DNA of 64,000 bases from Syngnathus acus (GCF_901709675.1 NC_051090.1:9560842-9624841); one strand, 5' to 3'. Positions 25,761 to 40,893 are shown, counted from the stretch's first letter. Numbers and translations are program-made. Notes: a model not told the origin generated them from the sequence alone.

Positions 25761-26404
25761 CCGACACTTATTGCAAATTACCGACAAAAGAGCCGCTTGT
25801 ATTGATGAGCGGGCCAACAGCCCGGCGTTCTCCAGTCACGCCGCGAGGGTCCGCAGGCCGTCCGCCCGGCCCCCCTTGACGCAAATGCTAATGCTAACGC
25901 GAGGGAGGGGTCATCAATAACGTCTGGCCTCGTCTAATTATAGACGCCATCTCTCAGGGCCACGGGAGGCCGCAGGGCAGCGGCGTAATTGAGCCGAAGA
26001 GAATCTCCTTGGCCGCCGTTGTTTACAGTCCTTGAAACGGATGGAGAGGAATGGTTCCCAGACGGGATTCCCGGGCGGGGGGCCGTGTTTGCTGTGCAGG
26101 AAGCGGGGATATCGGCGGATGATGATGCGCTCCCGGTCGGGCCGGGATTTGGAGTCGAAGGTCAAAGCTGTTTGCCGGCAGGGTCACCTCGTTTATTCTC
26201 CGCAGAAACAAAATGGACGAGTGTTTAGCGGCGGAGAAAGAGTCAACATCAACGGTTTTGTACTCCGGTGCGCCTGTCACCTTAAGAAAAGATGGGAAGC
26301 GGTTGGTCGGCGTTTAGCTACAAGTGTGGTGGTCAAGTGTTTGTACTCTGTTGTGCGATTCTTTTGTGAATTTCTGATTGTTACAAATTTGTTTGCAACA
26401 AGAC

Positions 26405-26720
26405 AAAGAAAATGGTCAAAATGACAAAAATAGTCACTTGAAACCACGATAGCAGAATTTCTGTGTCTTTCGGACATGGCTTCTTGAGATTTTTTTGTGG
26501 GTCCGCTCATCATAGACATGCCTACCAAATTTCATGTTGCGAAGTTAAACTGGACCCTTCAAATGGCCAAAATGACCTTAATAGATCTGCTTGGATCTAA
26601 AATGGTAGGCTTCAAGTGTTTTTTTTTTGTGGGTCTACAAATGACACACATGCTGATCAAATTTTGTCTTGCTGGGCGTGTTGAGGGACCACGTTTTCCA
26701 AACACGCATATCCCTAAGTA
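26405..26720. repeat. Degraded teleost repeat, two tandem units of about 130 bases
   Basis: Both units have a T-run then TGTGGGTC, then CATGC(C/T)(T/G)A(C/T)(C/A)AAATTT and a further (C/A)AAATGGC-type segment. CTACCAAATTTCATGTTG is a hallmark of a repeat I recall as abundant in fish. Confidence 0.55.
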
Positions 26721-27171
26721 CAGTAAACGGTTTAAAGATGTATCTGGGTTGAGGCGCATGGTGCGGTGATGCGACAAGAGACGAGCGCAGTCATGAAGCG
26801 TTAGCGGCGTTCGGCGCTGACGAGGGCAGCCGAGACCCCCGCCGGTGCCAAAACGGCTCGGCCGGCAGAGTTTTTTGCCCTTTTCGAAAACACAACCTGA
26901 GATGAAAATTAAGGCCGGCGGACACGAGACGGCGTGAAGGGATGGAAGGGGCAGGGCTAGCACCTCTGGCGTGGAAAGACAGAGAAAGGATTGAGAAGAT
27001 GGCAGAAAGTGAGAACAAAAATGGGATGTTGGCGATGTTTTAATACTGCTTTAACACTGGCCAAGCGTCGTCGTCCGCTTTTTAAGTTTGACCTATAAAA
27101 GCTTTCACCATACATTCTAATGTAAAAAAAAAACTTCAATCTAACACTTAAGTCATCTCGATTATTTAATA

Positions 27172-27195
27172 TTATATATATATATATATATATAT
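27172..27195. repeat. TA dinucleotide microsatellite
   Basis: About twelve TA units. Confidence 0.9.
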
Positions 27196-27689
27196 TATCT
27201 GCTAAACTGGCATTTTTGTTTCCAAGTGGACGTGCCATACGACATCAGATATCGTTGCGTGAGCATTTTGGCTAACCACAAACTGTACATATGCATTATT
27301 TTTTTAGGGGGGGTGCAGACGTTTGTTGTGCGTTTGCTAAGTGGTTACAAGATCTTCCATCTGGCCAATTTCTCCCCTACAGCAGACACGACCCCCCCAG
27401 GCCTCGCACCCGGCCCCTCCCTCACCCTTTGCATCATTTCAACATGCAGATAATAGGCTTTGACTTGTGGCTGCACGTTTATGGCTCTTTTCGTGTGGTG
27501 GTGCGCCATGACAGGCCAGCCAGTCAGCAGCCAGCCAGCCTGTCAGCCTCTCTAATGACCCCCCCCCCCCCTCGCCTATCCTCCCACCCCCTTTTCAGTC
27601 TCTTTTCTGTCTCATTGGCCGTTTCCTTCAAAAACAAAATCGCTCATTTAAATTCTCCCGCCCGGGGGCGTTTTTTGGGGGTCTTCAAA

Positions 27690-27860
27690 TATTGTTGGAA
27701 AGTGAGCGGATTAGGCAAAATATGCTTTTTTAAAATGTTAATAAATTTTCTGGTTCACTCCGGGCTCCTCCGAGGCCAATTAGGCGCTCTCTGCCGGCTG
27801 CATTAATGTCAAGCTGACATGGCGGCTGTAATTACTCGCGCGCTTGAAACAGCCCAACTT
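27690..27860. promoter_or_regulatory. Candidate conserved non-coding element
   Basis: GAGGCCAATTAGGCGC, GGCTGCATTAATGTCAAGC, GACATGGCGGCTGTAATTAC and an AT-rich shoulder (TTAATAAATTTTCTGG). Non-repetitive. Motif density only. Confidence 0.35.
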
Positions 27861-28499
27861 TTTTTTTTCTCCTTCTTCTCTCCTCACCCACTCTTGGCGA
27901 AGACGAGCGCCTGGCGGTGACACGCCGGCCGTTTGATCATTTAATCATCGCTCGCTTCCTCGCAAGAGCAGCAGTTCACCTTGTGTTGTGCATCGGCTTG
28001 CAAAAAGGCGCCGTTGCCAGGCTTGTCGACGGCGGTCATTAACGGCAGAGCAGCGGTGTGCAACGTGGACCAAAGTCTTGCTACGCCAAAGCTCTTATCT
28101 GACTATTTTGGTTTGACCTGGGGACAGGACAATACTGACAAAGACCACAGTCCTCAGTAATCCACGGCAATATTAGTTGTTCTATGTCGAGGTAAAAGAA
28201 TATATTCCCGTGTTACATGTATTGGTCCAGAGATTGAGTTCAAATATTTCTTTCTTAAACGTTAACACTGCCACATAGATGCTATTTGTCAGTCTGTCGA
28301 CCGACAATGAAATTACCATTAAGCTAAAGAGATTTTCTGAAAGCAAAGTAATGGGGTTATTTTAAATTGTCTAGTGGCTGCATGACAGGAAGTGACGCAT
28401 TGCCCCTTTGTCGGCCTTTTCCGGGTGATCCCAAATGCCAAACCCTCCCCACCGCCTCCACCCCCTCCTCGGTCCCCCCTTTTCCGATTACCTTGGCGA

Positions 28500-28630
28500 A
28501 GCGCGAACGCACACGTCAGGAGCGTGGCGGTAATTATTTGTGCGATGCCATCAGCATGGATCAATCAGTCAGGAAGGCTGCCGGCGGAAGGCAGCGAGCG
28601 CCGCTTGATTGACAGCTTTGGTAATGATGG
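28500..28630. promoter_or_regulatory. Candidate enhancer with PBX-MEIS decamer
   Basis: Perfect composite site TGATTGACAG at 28606-28615, preceded by GGTAATTATTTGTGC and GATCAATCAGTCAGG. About 2.65 kb upstream of the barhl2 ATG. Confidence 0.4.
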
Positions 28631-29930
28631 GATTGAACCCCCCACCCCACACACACACACTCTTAGACACACACATGCGCGCCCGCTTGTCAAGACCACA
28701 TTGGGAAACGCTCCGATCAATGCACTCGTCATGTCGGAATTATTTGCCGCGTGGGGAACGTCACTTCCGCCTCGGTCATGTTAGAAAATCCAACTCGCCT
28801 GCGCTTCACATCACTCACTGCCACAAACAACTGACACCGATTTTCCAAAAAAATTCACACAATTTAGTTGAGAATAGTCTTGAATAAAGTGAAGAAATTT
28901 GACATCAGAAACGAGCTAAAAAGACATGTGAGCTCTGGCTTTGATTTTTCACAGCAGAATAAACATCACTTTTTGGCCCACTTAATTAGGTAGGCCCTGA
29001 GTATGATCATGTCTGAGTATCTTGTTATATGACATAAGCCAAATAAAGGCCAGTGTAGCTTTGATGAAGAACTGCAAATCATACATGATTAAGACACTTT
29101 ATTAAGTACACTGCTGGGAATAACACTCTTAACCCTTAAAGGTCACAATCTGGAAGATGGTGAACTGAGGTGGGAATAGGTATAGGGAATAATACACTGC
29201 ATGTGTTAAAATGTCACGTGTCTTTGGCGGCACGACCTTTCAAGAAGTTATGTCAATGAATGAAACCTTGAATAACTTTCGTCTTGTTTAGTGCTGCTGT
29301 AAACGACCTTTAGACGCCACTTTTGGATCATGTTGCAATCATTATGTGTTTGTGTGTTCCTCAAAAGTCATTTACCAAACTGGAGCCCCCCCACCTCACC
29401 CCCTCCTTTATGGGGTTTGATTGACAGGCTAAATGACGCAGATACTGCTGCGTTCTGAAGGTCGCCAACGGTGTGAGGTGACAGCTTACACGCCTTTGCC
29501 GCCGCAGCAACCACGTCATGCCGCTGGGCCACGTTATGCACGTTAAAAAAAATAAATAAAATGATTACTGTCATCAAAATAAATGGTTGGCTGAGCTCCA
29601 AATGTGTTTCCATATTTATAGACTCATTTTTATTTACTATTTATTTTCTAGTAGTCGTAATATTTTTGCTCTTTAAAATATGTATTTTTCTTTGGGCAAT
29701 TTGTTGCAATTAAACAGTTTAGTTTTTACTTCGATTTGTCGCCCTCGTGTGGTCATAATCGTCGACGCACCTAGGGTTGAAACTCGTAATTCGCTCCGTT
29801 GTTGTAAAATTTTCAACAGCTGAATAATACAACATAACGCCTCCTTATTTAGTGAATAGGGATTTTTTTAATTCAGCATTTTTAATCGAGTGTGTTCCTT
29901 TGATTTATTTTTAAATCAGAGTTCATTTCT
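28630..29930. other. Intergenic DNA upstream of barhl2
   Basis: A CA microsatellite with interruptions at about 28649-28676. Otherwise AT-leaning unique-looking sequence. Apart from the PBX-MEIS site nothing definite is seen. Confidence 0.4.
29418..29427 (+). promoter_or_regulatory. Second PBX-MEIS decamer
   Basis: Perfect TGATTGACAG, followed by GCTAAATGACG, about 1.84 kb upstream of the barhl2 ATG. Confidence 0.35.
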
Positions 29931-30470
29931 AACCGACGAATCGTCTGATGTGCTGCTCCCATTTGAATAAACACAAAATAGCCTTCCTAAATATGAAATG
30001 TAAATTCTTACAGATTACTCTGCAGGACTGACACCATTTTAATGGTGATGAATGCTAAGAGAGATATTTGTTAGCCCGGATGACTTGGAATAATTCAATC
30101 TATAGATGAGGAGGGAAATAGTCTTGAATTCATAAACACAAATATTTATTAGGTTGATTTCCTTTTTAACAAATTCCAGTAGAGCGTTCATGCATCAAAT
30201 AAACAAGATGTCCATTTAATAAGCTGCATTTGACAATGTTGACATCTAAAGTCTGACTATGAAGGAAATAAAATGCATTAAAAATGAATATTGCTGCGGG
30301 ATTAAAATGAATTTAAAAACTTTTGCATGATTGAAATATTGTGTGGAAATGATGCAAAAGTGCTTGTCAGCTGATCTGGCGCGCTCATTAGCAGCCCATA
30401 ATACTCGACTAATTATAAGATGACAACCTCCATTAACGCCATCACTGCTCCACACACACGCGGACAAATA
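29930..30470. promoter_or_regulatory. Candidate 5'-proximal conserved regulatory region of barhl2
   Basis: About 540 bases of AT-rich but complex sequence, free of simple repeats, with CACCATTTTAATGGTG (an inverted repeat), TATTTATTAGGTTGATTTCC, GTCCATTTAATAAGCTGC, GATGCAAAAG, GTCAGCTGATC (E-box), CTCATTAGCAG and CGACTAATTATAAG. Its position 0.8-1.3 kb upstream of the start, and composition typical of deeply conserved elements, make it the best enhancer candidate near the gene. Confidence 0.4.
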
Positions 30471-30699
30471 CACGCACGAGCACATATTGAAGAATATTCT
30501 CCAAAGGAAAACAAAACGACGTGGTGGGGTGGGGGGGACCGACCATGACGCCGGAATTAAATCTCCGTTTTTTTAAGAAGGGGGAAAAAAAGACAAAAAA
30601 AAAAATCCTGTTGGAGTGTTTAGGAAATAAAAGCTCGCCGCTGAGGCCTGCAGAGGAGAAAAAAGCAGCTTCATTTCTCGGCATCGAGAACAGGATTCA

Positions 30700-31075
30700 A
30701 GAAGCTCCGCGCTGATTGGCCGGCGGGGTCTGAGCGCCAGCCAATGGGGACGTAGGAGCAGGTGGATGAAAAGGAGCAGAAAGAGGAGGAGAAGGATTTT
30801 CTTTCTTTTTGGAATGCTATGAAGAGAAGCAGCGTTGCGGTATTTATTAGAAAGGAGAAAATATTAATCACCCCACCCCCTCTTGGCCGTGGGCCGTGAC
30901 GTCACCTCAGGAAGTCATTGTAGTGCGCGAGTACGGTGATTAGCGGCAAAAGGTTCGAGCGAGTGCGGAGTGTGATGCGGCAGCCGGACGGAGCTGCAAA
31001 CCAGCTGCGCATTGACGCGCAACTTTCACGCAACTTCCAATAAAAGCCAAAGAAGAAGAAAACCTGGGAGTGGGG
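30700..31075 (+). promoter_or_regulatory. Probable barhl2 core/proximal promoter
   Basis: Contains an inverted CCAAT box (ATTGG, 30715-30719), a forward CCAAT box (30741-30745), a perfect palindromic CRE TGACGTCA (30897-30904), and a CCAAT overlapping a weak TATA-like AATAAAAG (31037-31046). Spacing to the ATG is about 215-540 bases. The start site itself is not visible from sequence. The assignment is inference from motif clustering just upstream of the coding start. Confidence 0.5.
30897..30904. promoter_or_regulatory. Perfect cAMP response element palindrome
   Basis: TGACGTCA exact match to the CREB/ATF full site, 355 bases upstream of the barhl2 ATG and between the CCAAT boxes and the TATA-like element. 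Confidence 0.5.
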
Positions 31076-31097
31076 TGGGGGGGCGACCTGCGCGCGG

Positions 31098-31214
31098 ATG
31101 CCGTGGAAGTTCACCTGCTGGATTGTGGACTTATTTACCTTTTTTTTCTTTTCTTTTTCTTTTTTTGAATTTCTTTTCTCCGGCGTGCCAACTTTTTTGG
31201 GGTTGTGCATGTGA
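31098..31214 (+). other. Upstream ORF in barhl2 5' leader, Phe-rich, 38 codons
   Basis: Opens at ATG 31098 (ATGCCGTGGAAG) and ends at TGA 31212-31214. The last codon is itself an ATG followed directly by TGA, a minimal start-stop element at 31209-31214. The middle is Phe/Ser because it reads through a T-rich tract (31140-31182). Whether it is transcribed depends on the start site, which I place near 31065-31075 by the TATA-like element only. Confidence 0.4.
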
Positions 31215-31236
31215 GGAGAGGCGCGCCCGGGCTGTT

Positions 31237-31257
31237 ATGACGACCCCCTCCCGCTAA
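31237..31257 (+). other. Short upstream ORF abutting the barhl2 start codon
   Basis: ATG ACG ACC CCC TCC CGC TAA (MTTPSR-stop) ends one base before the barhl2 ATG. The context is moderate (G at -3, A at +4). It is out of frame with the main ORF. The opening ATG-ACG resembles the MT- start of mammalian BARHL2 (MTAMEG), so this may be the remains of the older start codon. Likely to influence initiation by leaky scanning or reinitiation, if it lies in the mRNA. Confidence 0.55.
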
Positions 31258-31258
31258 G

Positions 31259-35114
<3,856 letters not shown>

Positions 35115-35380
35115 GGACGCTAAAAAGGAAAACTAAAACAACAACAAACCAACCAATTAAAAAAAAAAAAATACACTAAAGACATTTAACCCCGCGCACA
35201 CGTGGCGGGGAAAGGAGATAAAAGACTCTGGAACACGCGGACTGCTCGCGTCTGATTGTTCGTTTTTGCTTTGTCTTTTTGTACAAAATCCACTTAACAT
35301 TAGCAAATAAACAGTTAAAGTTTATTATTAGATGGAGAAGAACGGAATGAATAAAGACGTAATGCAAACGTACAACTTTT
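35115..35380 (+). other. barhl2 3' UTR with two poly(A) signals
   Basis: Follows the TAG stop. Canonical AATAAA hexamers at 35306-35311 and 35350-35355. A-rich run at 35159-35171. A short hairpin can form from CCCCGC (about 35191) and GCGGGG (about 35204). The true cleavage site is not determined. Confidence 0.55.
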
Positions 35381-35708
35381 CTTTTCTTGTTACCTGGCCG
35401 TCTAAAAACAATTTTGTTAATTTTTTTTTTTTTAAAAGTCCAATTTACTTGTTAAACGTTGCAGATTTAGCTTGGTGACCGACATTTGCGCGTAGTGGCG
35501 GTGAATGCGCGTGCACGCGCTTGGCAACGTAAACGCGCAGGGATTGGGAATGTGGCCCTGCAGCTGCTCACACATTTCTCCACTTCTCAGCGGGACACGC
35601 TGCAAAGGAAAAAACGACAAATTCTCCAAAAGCCAGCAGGGCTGCACGGGAGCCCTTTTCCCATCAGGGGCCATTTGGAGAGCCGTGCTAAATTTTAGTC
35701 ATTGTGTG

Positions 35709-35751
35709 ATTATTATTATTATTATTATTATTATTATCATTATTATTATTT
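35709..35751. repeat. ATT trinucleotide microsatellite
   Basis: About fourteen ATT/TTA units with one ATC interruption. Confidence 0.9.
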
Positions 35752-37090
35752 AAAGTACGTTCCTATTTAGCCGCACGATTTTACCCCACAGTTGCAATGA
35801 CGTAATTTGCATTTCCAACTCTATATCAACTTCATAAGAAAATATATTTTCCATTTAAGGGCATATACTCAATGTTATCGATTTTAGTTTGTTTTAGAAC
35901 TATGACCCCAGAGGTTTTTATGCGATGATATTTAGATAGCTTACATCATGGCCACTTGCACAAACAAACACGCTTATTTTACTGCACACGAAGGAGCAAC
36001 TATCTTTTTACTACTTTGATATTTCAGTTTTAAGAACTATAGAGTGGACGAAATTTATATGCCCCCCCCCCCCACCCCACCCAAAAAAAAAAAAAAAAAA
36101 AACCCCAGCTAAAATCGTAGGAATGTGACTTTTTCACAAGAGGCGCAAATTTTGCCATCTTGCTTTGCGGCAGATCCAGCGGCAGCGCGGTGCGCTTTGC
36201 GCACGTTGCTCACATGCATGACTTCTGTGCCATTATGATTTATTTATTGCACTCCGCGGGTGGATGGAGGAGGGAGGGGACGGCGCGGGTTTTAGTGTGT
36301 GTGCGCTTCATTAACAGCCTGCAAGCCAAACAGAATTAATGTGGCAGCATAGATACCTGCTCATCCATTAGGCAGACGCCTTTAAAAAAGAGAGGGGAAA
36401 AACATGATGAAATATCAGATGTCAATGATTTTTATGAGGAGTTATTTACGTGTGTAGTTTTTTTTTGCGGTGGAGTGATGGCGCAAACAAAGCGGCAAAT
36501 AAAAAAAAGTGGCAGCGACTTGTTTAAAGTGGGTCACACTTGAGTGTGAGTTAAAGTGACAGCGTGAAGCTGACTGGCAGGTTGAGCTTTTCACACGGGA
36601 AACGCTCAATGCAGTCCAGATTTGCAACATATTTTACATTAGCATTCATGTTTGGATATATTTGCAAAATTTGACTTTTGATTTTTTTTTGGCTAACATA
36701 ATAGCAGAGGATGATTAATCAACTGGAGCTTCAAAATTAGCTTGGGGACAAGGTCCAATTTCATTGTAATATCTGCCTAGTACCTCCTAAAAATGTTACA
36801 ATTATTATTTTCCCAAATAGATTACATAAAAAGATCAGATAAAATAAGAACATAAGCAAAAATAATTTTTGAAGTTGCACAACAGTCTGAGGCTTTAAAA
36901 TGAGCTGAAAAGAAGTTTGAAAAAATGTACAATACTAAAAGAATGTAAAAAAATAGGTTTGAGGCATCACTGGACTAAATACAAATGGAGATATCTGAGC
37001 TCTAGTATCACCTGTGATGTCACTCAGTACCTCACACTGGGTAAAAAAGATGTTGTTTTTTTTCCCATTTAAATTTTTTCTTTACAAAAT
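35752..37090. other. Intergenic DNA downstream of barhl2
   Basis: Aside from the C/A runs this is AT-leaning sequence. 36280-36440 (TTCATTAACAGCCTGC, GAATTAATGTGGCAGC, CATCCATTAGGCAG) is a possible regulatory block. 36960-37070 may be repeat-derived. No gene. Confidence 0.4.
36062..36105. repeat. Poly-C followed by poly-A
   Basis: C-run with CCCCACCCCACCC, then about 20 consecutive A. Low complexity. Confidence 0.9.
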
Positions 37091-37092
37091 AG

Positions 37093-37256
37093 GTAAACAT
37101 CCGCCTCACAGTTCAGAGGTTTTAGGTTCGAATCCAATGTAGTGTTTGCATGTTCTCCCCATGCCTGTGAGGGTTTCATCTCTCATCCCAAAAACAAGCA
37201 TGGTAGGCTCCAACACGCCAGCAGGAGAATAAGTGCTATAAAAATGCATGCATACA
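37093..37256 (+). mobile_element. tRNA-derived SINE-like repeat, internally deleted
   Basis: CCGCCTCACAGTTCAGAGG, then a perfect Pol III B box GGTTCGAATCC (37125-37135), then GTTTGCATGTTCTCCCCATG, CATCCCAAAAACAAGCATGG and GTAGGCTCCAACACGCC. These are landmarks, in order, of a very common teleost tRNA-headed repeat. The middle is missing. Not a functional tRNA: no acceptor stem. Confidence 0.7.
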
Positions 37257-37670
37257 TTGGTATAAGAAGTCTACACACCCCTGTTGAAATGTCAGGCTTT
37301 TGTGATGTAAAAAAAAAAAAAAAAACATTGATCTGAAAAATGTAGAACTCAAAGCTAATGAGAACATCTGAAGTTTGGGGTGAATCAGATGAAGACGAAA
37401 TTGAGGCAAGCGTGTGTTGACCATTTAACATGAGCTTGAATGTGAACCACATACCGCTTCCAAGAGGGTGTGCACACTTGCGCAACCACAGTTGTTTATT
37501 TCCAGCACCTCTCTTAAAAAAAAAAATCTCTTTTCTCTCAGTTGAGTTGTTCAGGGTCGGCTAAAGGTCACGTCAATAGTGGAAAATATTTCGAAACGAT
37601 TTTCTTTTCTATGTTATGTCATAAACACCTGGCCACCGCACAAGGGTGTTGAGACTTTTAATGTACACTT
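37257..37670. mobile_element. MITE with long imperfect inverted repeats
   Basis: The left end has AAGTCTACACACCCCTGTTG..GTCAGG..TTGTGATG; the right end, read in reverse, has AAAGTCTCAACACCCTTGTG..GCCAGG..TTATGACA. The interior also has a shared GTGTGCACACTTGCGCAACC block. It directly abuts the SINE-like copy. Poly-A at 37308-37325. No transposase. Confidence 0.7.
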
Positions 37671-38614
37671 ATCTTGATTTCAGTTTCTGTCAAAACATAC
37701 CAAAAAATGTAAATGTATTAAATGTAAACTAAAAGTAGGTGCGATGACATTGTTACGCAAGTTTTCCTGTCACTAAGTGGAACGCAATCGGAGGCCTGTC
37801 GTTAATTTTTCTTTTTTTCGCAAGATGACGGCAGGCCGCTGAAGGATTGCGTGTAAATCGAGCTGGGAGGGCAGCAGACGTGCAGATAGCGGATTAAGGC
37901 CTCTTTCCTTTCTTTCTTTTCTGGCTTATTGACAACAGATGGGCTTTCTTGGGAGGGAGGCGTTCTCTCTCGCTGTCTCGCTCGCTCATCTCCTGCGCTC
38001 GCTCGCCTCTCCTCGTCGGTGTTCGCCTGCAGCGGGAACCTCGCGAGGCTCCTTTAATTGCCACTTTTCTGGGCGTTCGCTGATGTAACGCCGCCATATC
38101 TTTTTCATGACAATAATGAGCTAACACTTGCTCTGCTTGGCCTCTCATTATCACATCTGCCGACATCACTCACTAAACAGCGTCTTAACCCCGCCCCCTC
38201 TCCACGCCCGACCGCCAGCCCCCCACCCTTCCCTTCCTCCTCATCCGCCCCTGCAAGCATCCACCAAAAATATCTCAGCAGCATCTTCCACATTGTTGCC
38301 TTCAGACAACACGGCTGACCGAGTGGACTAAAAATGTTCAAGAACAAGAAACTGTGCTGGCAGACGTCGTCCATCCATGAGTAATTTTAGCTTCAATTCA
38401 GTAACTCAGAAAAGACATCTGGTACTTTTATTAAATGAAACTTAAAGCATTCCAAATTTATTTTAAGAATGGACCTCAATTCAATTTATTATGATTTTAA
38501 TGGCCTGATTAAAAATGTAACCAAGTAAATTGCGATTCATATATAATAATCCCTGACTTGGGAACTTAAAAAAATAAAATAAAAGCGTTTTAATTTTTTG
38601 TAATTTACCACATG

Positions 38615-38787
38615 CAGTCAGTCTTAAAACTGCTGGCTCAAAAATCTAATTTGGGTCACTGATGTGGGTCATTTGACCCAACTTCTACAAAATTGGGTTG
38701 CTTTGTACAGAATAAGCCAAACTTGGGTCAGATTGGCCCAAGCTAATGGGTGAGTCAAAATTTTGACCCAGCAGTTTTAACAGTGTA
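38615..38787. mobile_element. Palindromic MITE with GGGTCAAA arms
   Basis: Left CAGTCTTAAAACTGCTGGCTC and right GACCCAGCAGTTTTAACAGTG are terminal inverted repeats. Several GGGTCA/TGACCC words lie inside. About 170 bases, no coding capacity. Confidence 0.75.
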
Positions 38788-40893
38788 CTTGTGCACACAA
38801 ATGTGGATATAGTGTCTTCGGGCCACCCTTTGGGAGAGGCCGGCGGGCCGGCGGACAGCAAGCTGCCGGTCTGAGTGATGGCCGACATCATGGCGGCTTA
38901 AACGGGCCTCATCATTTGGGCGAAGGCAGCCAGTTTGCCTCGTCGGCTCGCCGTCGTCGTCTTTGTCATGTGACGGGACAGCTGATGGCACCGAGGCTAC
39001 GCTAGCTTTCAAGTTGCAACCGGGCCAACCGCCAACAAGGGATGGAGGAGGATGGAGAGGAGAAGGGGGGGGGGAAAAAAACCGTCTATCAGCAGTGATG
39101 TCAAAAGCTTCATTTTTTTTCTTCCTCCTGCAGAGCAATTAGAGGTTTCATCACAGCGGAGTGATGTCAGGATTCATTACGCCTCAGCCGCGGCTAATTG
39201 CTTCAAGGTTAAAGTAACAGATCTGACGCCGTCCCATTTTGAAGTGACAGCCCCGCCGCACGTTCTGCTGCCGTTTGGCGGAACGCAGACGCGATGACAC
39301 CCCGACGCCGGGAGGGGGAGGAGGGGGAGGAGGCAGGAAGGATGAAGGCTGACAAGCCAGAGCACATCAAAAGGCCGCCGTTGGTCAGCGCGCCGCGTCG
39401 GAGAGTTGCTGGCCTTCGGTTCCCCAAAACCGTCCAATTCCAGAGACTAACGTTTGGAAACTGAATAATGGCAGTCATCAGAATATTTCAAGTACGTTGC
39501 ATAAAGATTTTTAGTCAGTCAGAGTCAAATTCCAGTCATTCCAGAAAGCTAGTATTGTGCATCAAGAGACATGGTGCAAGTCCCGTCTTAATGTCATAGA
39601 CGAGGACAATCTTATTGGCAAACAGGATCTTGGCACAAAAGGACCCCAGATTAGCATACGGGATCATTTCCACCCACTCTGGAATGCCAACTTGATTTGT
39701 CTTTTTGCCGCTCACTCGCTCGTGTGATTTCCTGTGCATCGCAACTGTGTCGTCTCTGGCTGTTACAACAAGCGCCGTTGTCTTCCGCAGCTAGCTGCTA
39801 ATTGCTAATGTTTTGCTGCCAAGCCGCCTTTTGGCCGACATCCACAAAGAACACTGACGTGATCTACGGGCGATGAAACCAAGACAACAACCGGCTTTAG
39901 ATATGCTAAATTTCAAGTGTAGATTGTCTGCTACGGAATGTCTTCACATTTGACAAATTGTAGAGAAAGCCTACAAAGATAGGACTAGCTCCACAAAATT
40001 GAGCAAATTTACCACAAAGTTCGGAAGCTCGGCTAGATTAATGACTATGTTGTTGGGATTCGCCAAAGTCGACTGTAATATTATCATATTTGTTTTTGCT
40101 CTGAATGAGCTCACCAAAAGTCAAAAGTGTAAACGATGGTACTATTAATGAGTCGGTTAAATGACGTTAATAAATGCTGTGGGAATAGTTTGCCACTGAT
40201 TCCAGTTTATGGTCGGTGCGGCGTCTCTTTTTAATCCACCCCGTTCCCCCGTCTTCAGACCTTCACGTAACTTCCTGACCCGAGCGGAGAGAGAAATCGA
40301 AACCAGTTAGCATCGGCGTGAGGGCGCCAGAAGACGAGCGGTTGTTTACCCTGCGCTTCTCCGAGTGGAACACCTGATCCTTTGCACCGATTGTTTGCTT
40401 AACCGCTGCTGGGAACGGAAGAATCCCCTCAGGTCTGAGTAAGTGTTGATCTAAAGTGGGATTGGAAATGGCCTAATGAGGAACTCTTTGGATAATTAGC
40501 TGTAGCCGCGGCGCTTGTGCATAATTTGAGTTCTTCGCCAGCGAGGAGGGAGATGACGATGAAGAGGAGGAGAGCGGCGGATGATGAAAGCGCCCAGAGA
40601 TCGGGGTTAATGAAAATTAGCCTGTCAAGTTTGTCTCTACCTCGCTTCTTTTTCTTCTTGGGCTTCTTTTGTTCTTCTGACGCCGCCTTATTGTTGATGT
40701 AATGGAACAATTAGTGTTAGCGCGGTTCATGGCAGGGATAAGGTGCTGGCTGGCGGGCAGGACGCCGCCTGTAATTAGGAGGCAGGCTGATGACATTCAG
40801 AAGGAAACGGGAAAAGGAGGGATTCGACGCTGCATTTGTTCTGGAGAAGTCGGGAAAACAGTGAAAGTTTGTAAACCAAAACAAAAAACAAAG
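38788..40893. other. Intergenic DNA
   Basis: A G-run (39065-39074) is present. 39120-39200 (GCAATTAGAGG, GGCTAATTGC) and 40480-40640 (GGATAATTAGCTG, TTAATGAAAATTAGCC) are weak regulatory candidates. Open frames here overlap on both strands and lack domains. Confidence 0.35.

Noticed and set aside
26032-26424. 130-residue open frame
   Set aside because: No family similarity; overlapped by several other frames on both strands.
27291-27806. 171-residue open frame
   Set aside because: Runs through C-runs and a CCAG-like repeat; low-complexity Pro/Ser composition and no family match.
37093-37140. Possible tRNA gene because of a perfect B box
   Set aside because: No acceptor stem or complete cloverleaf, and the downstream sequence follows a known SINE-like repeat.
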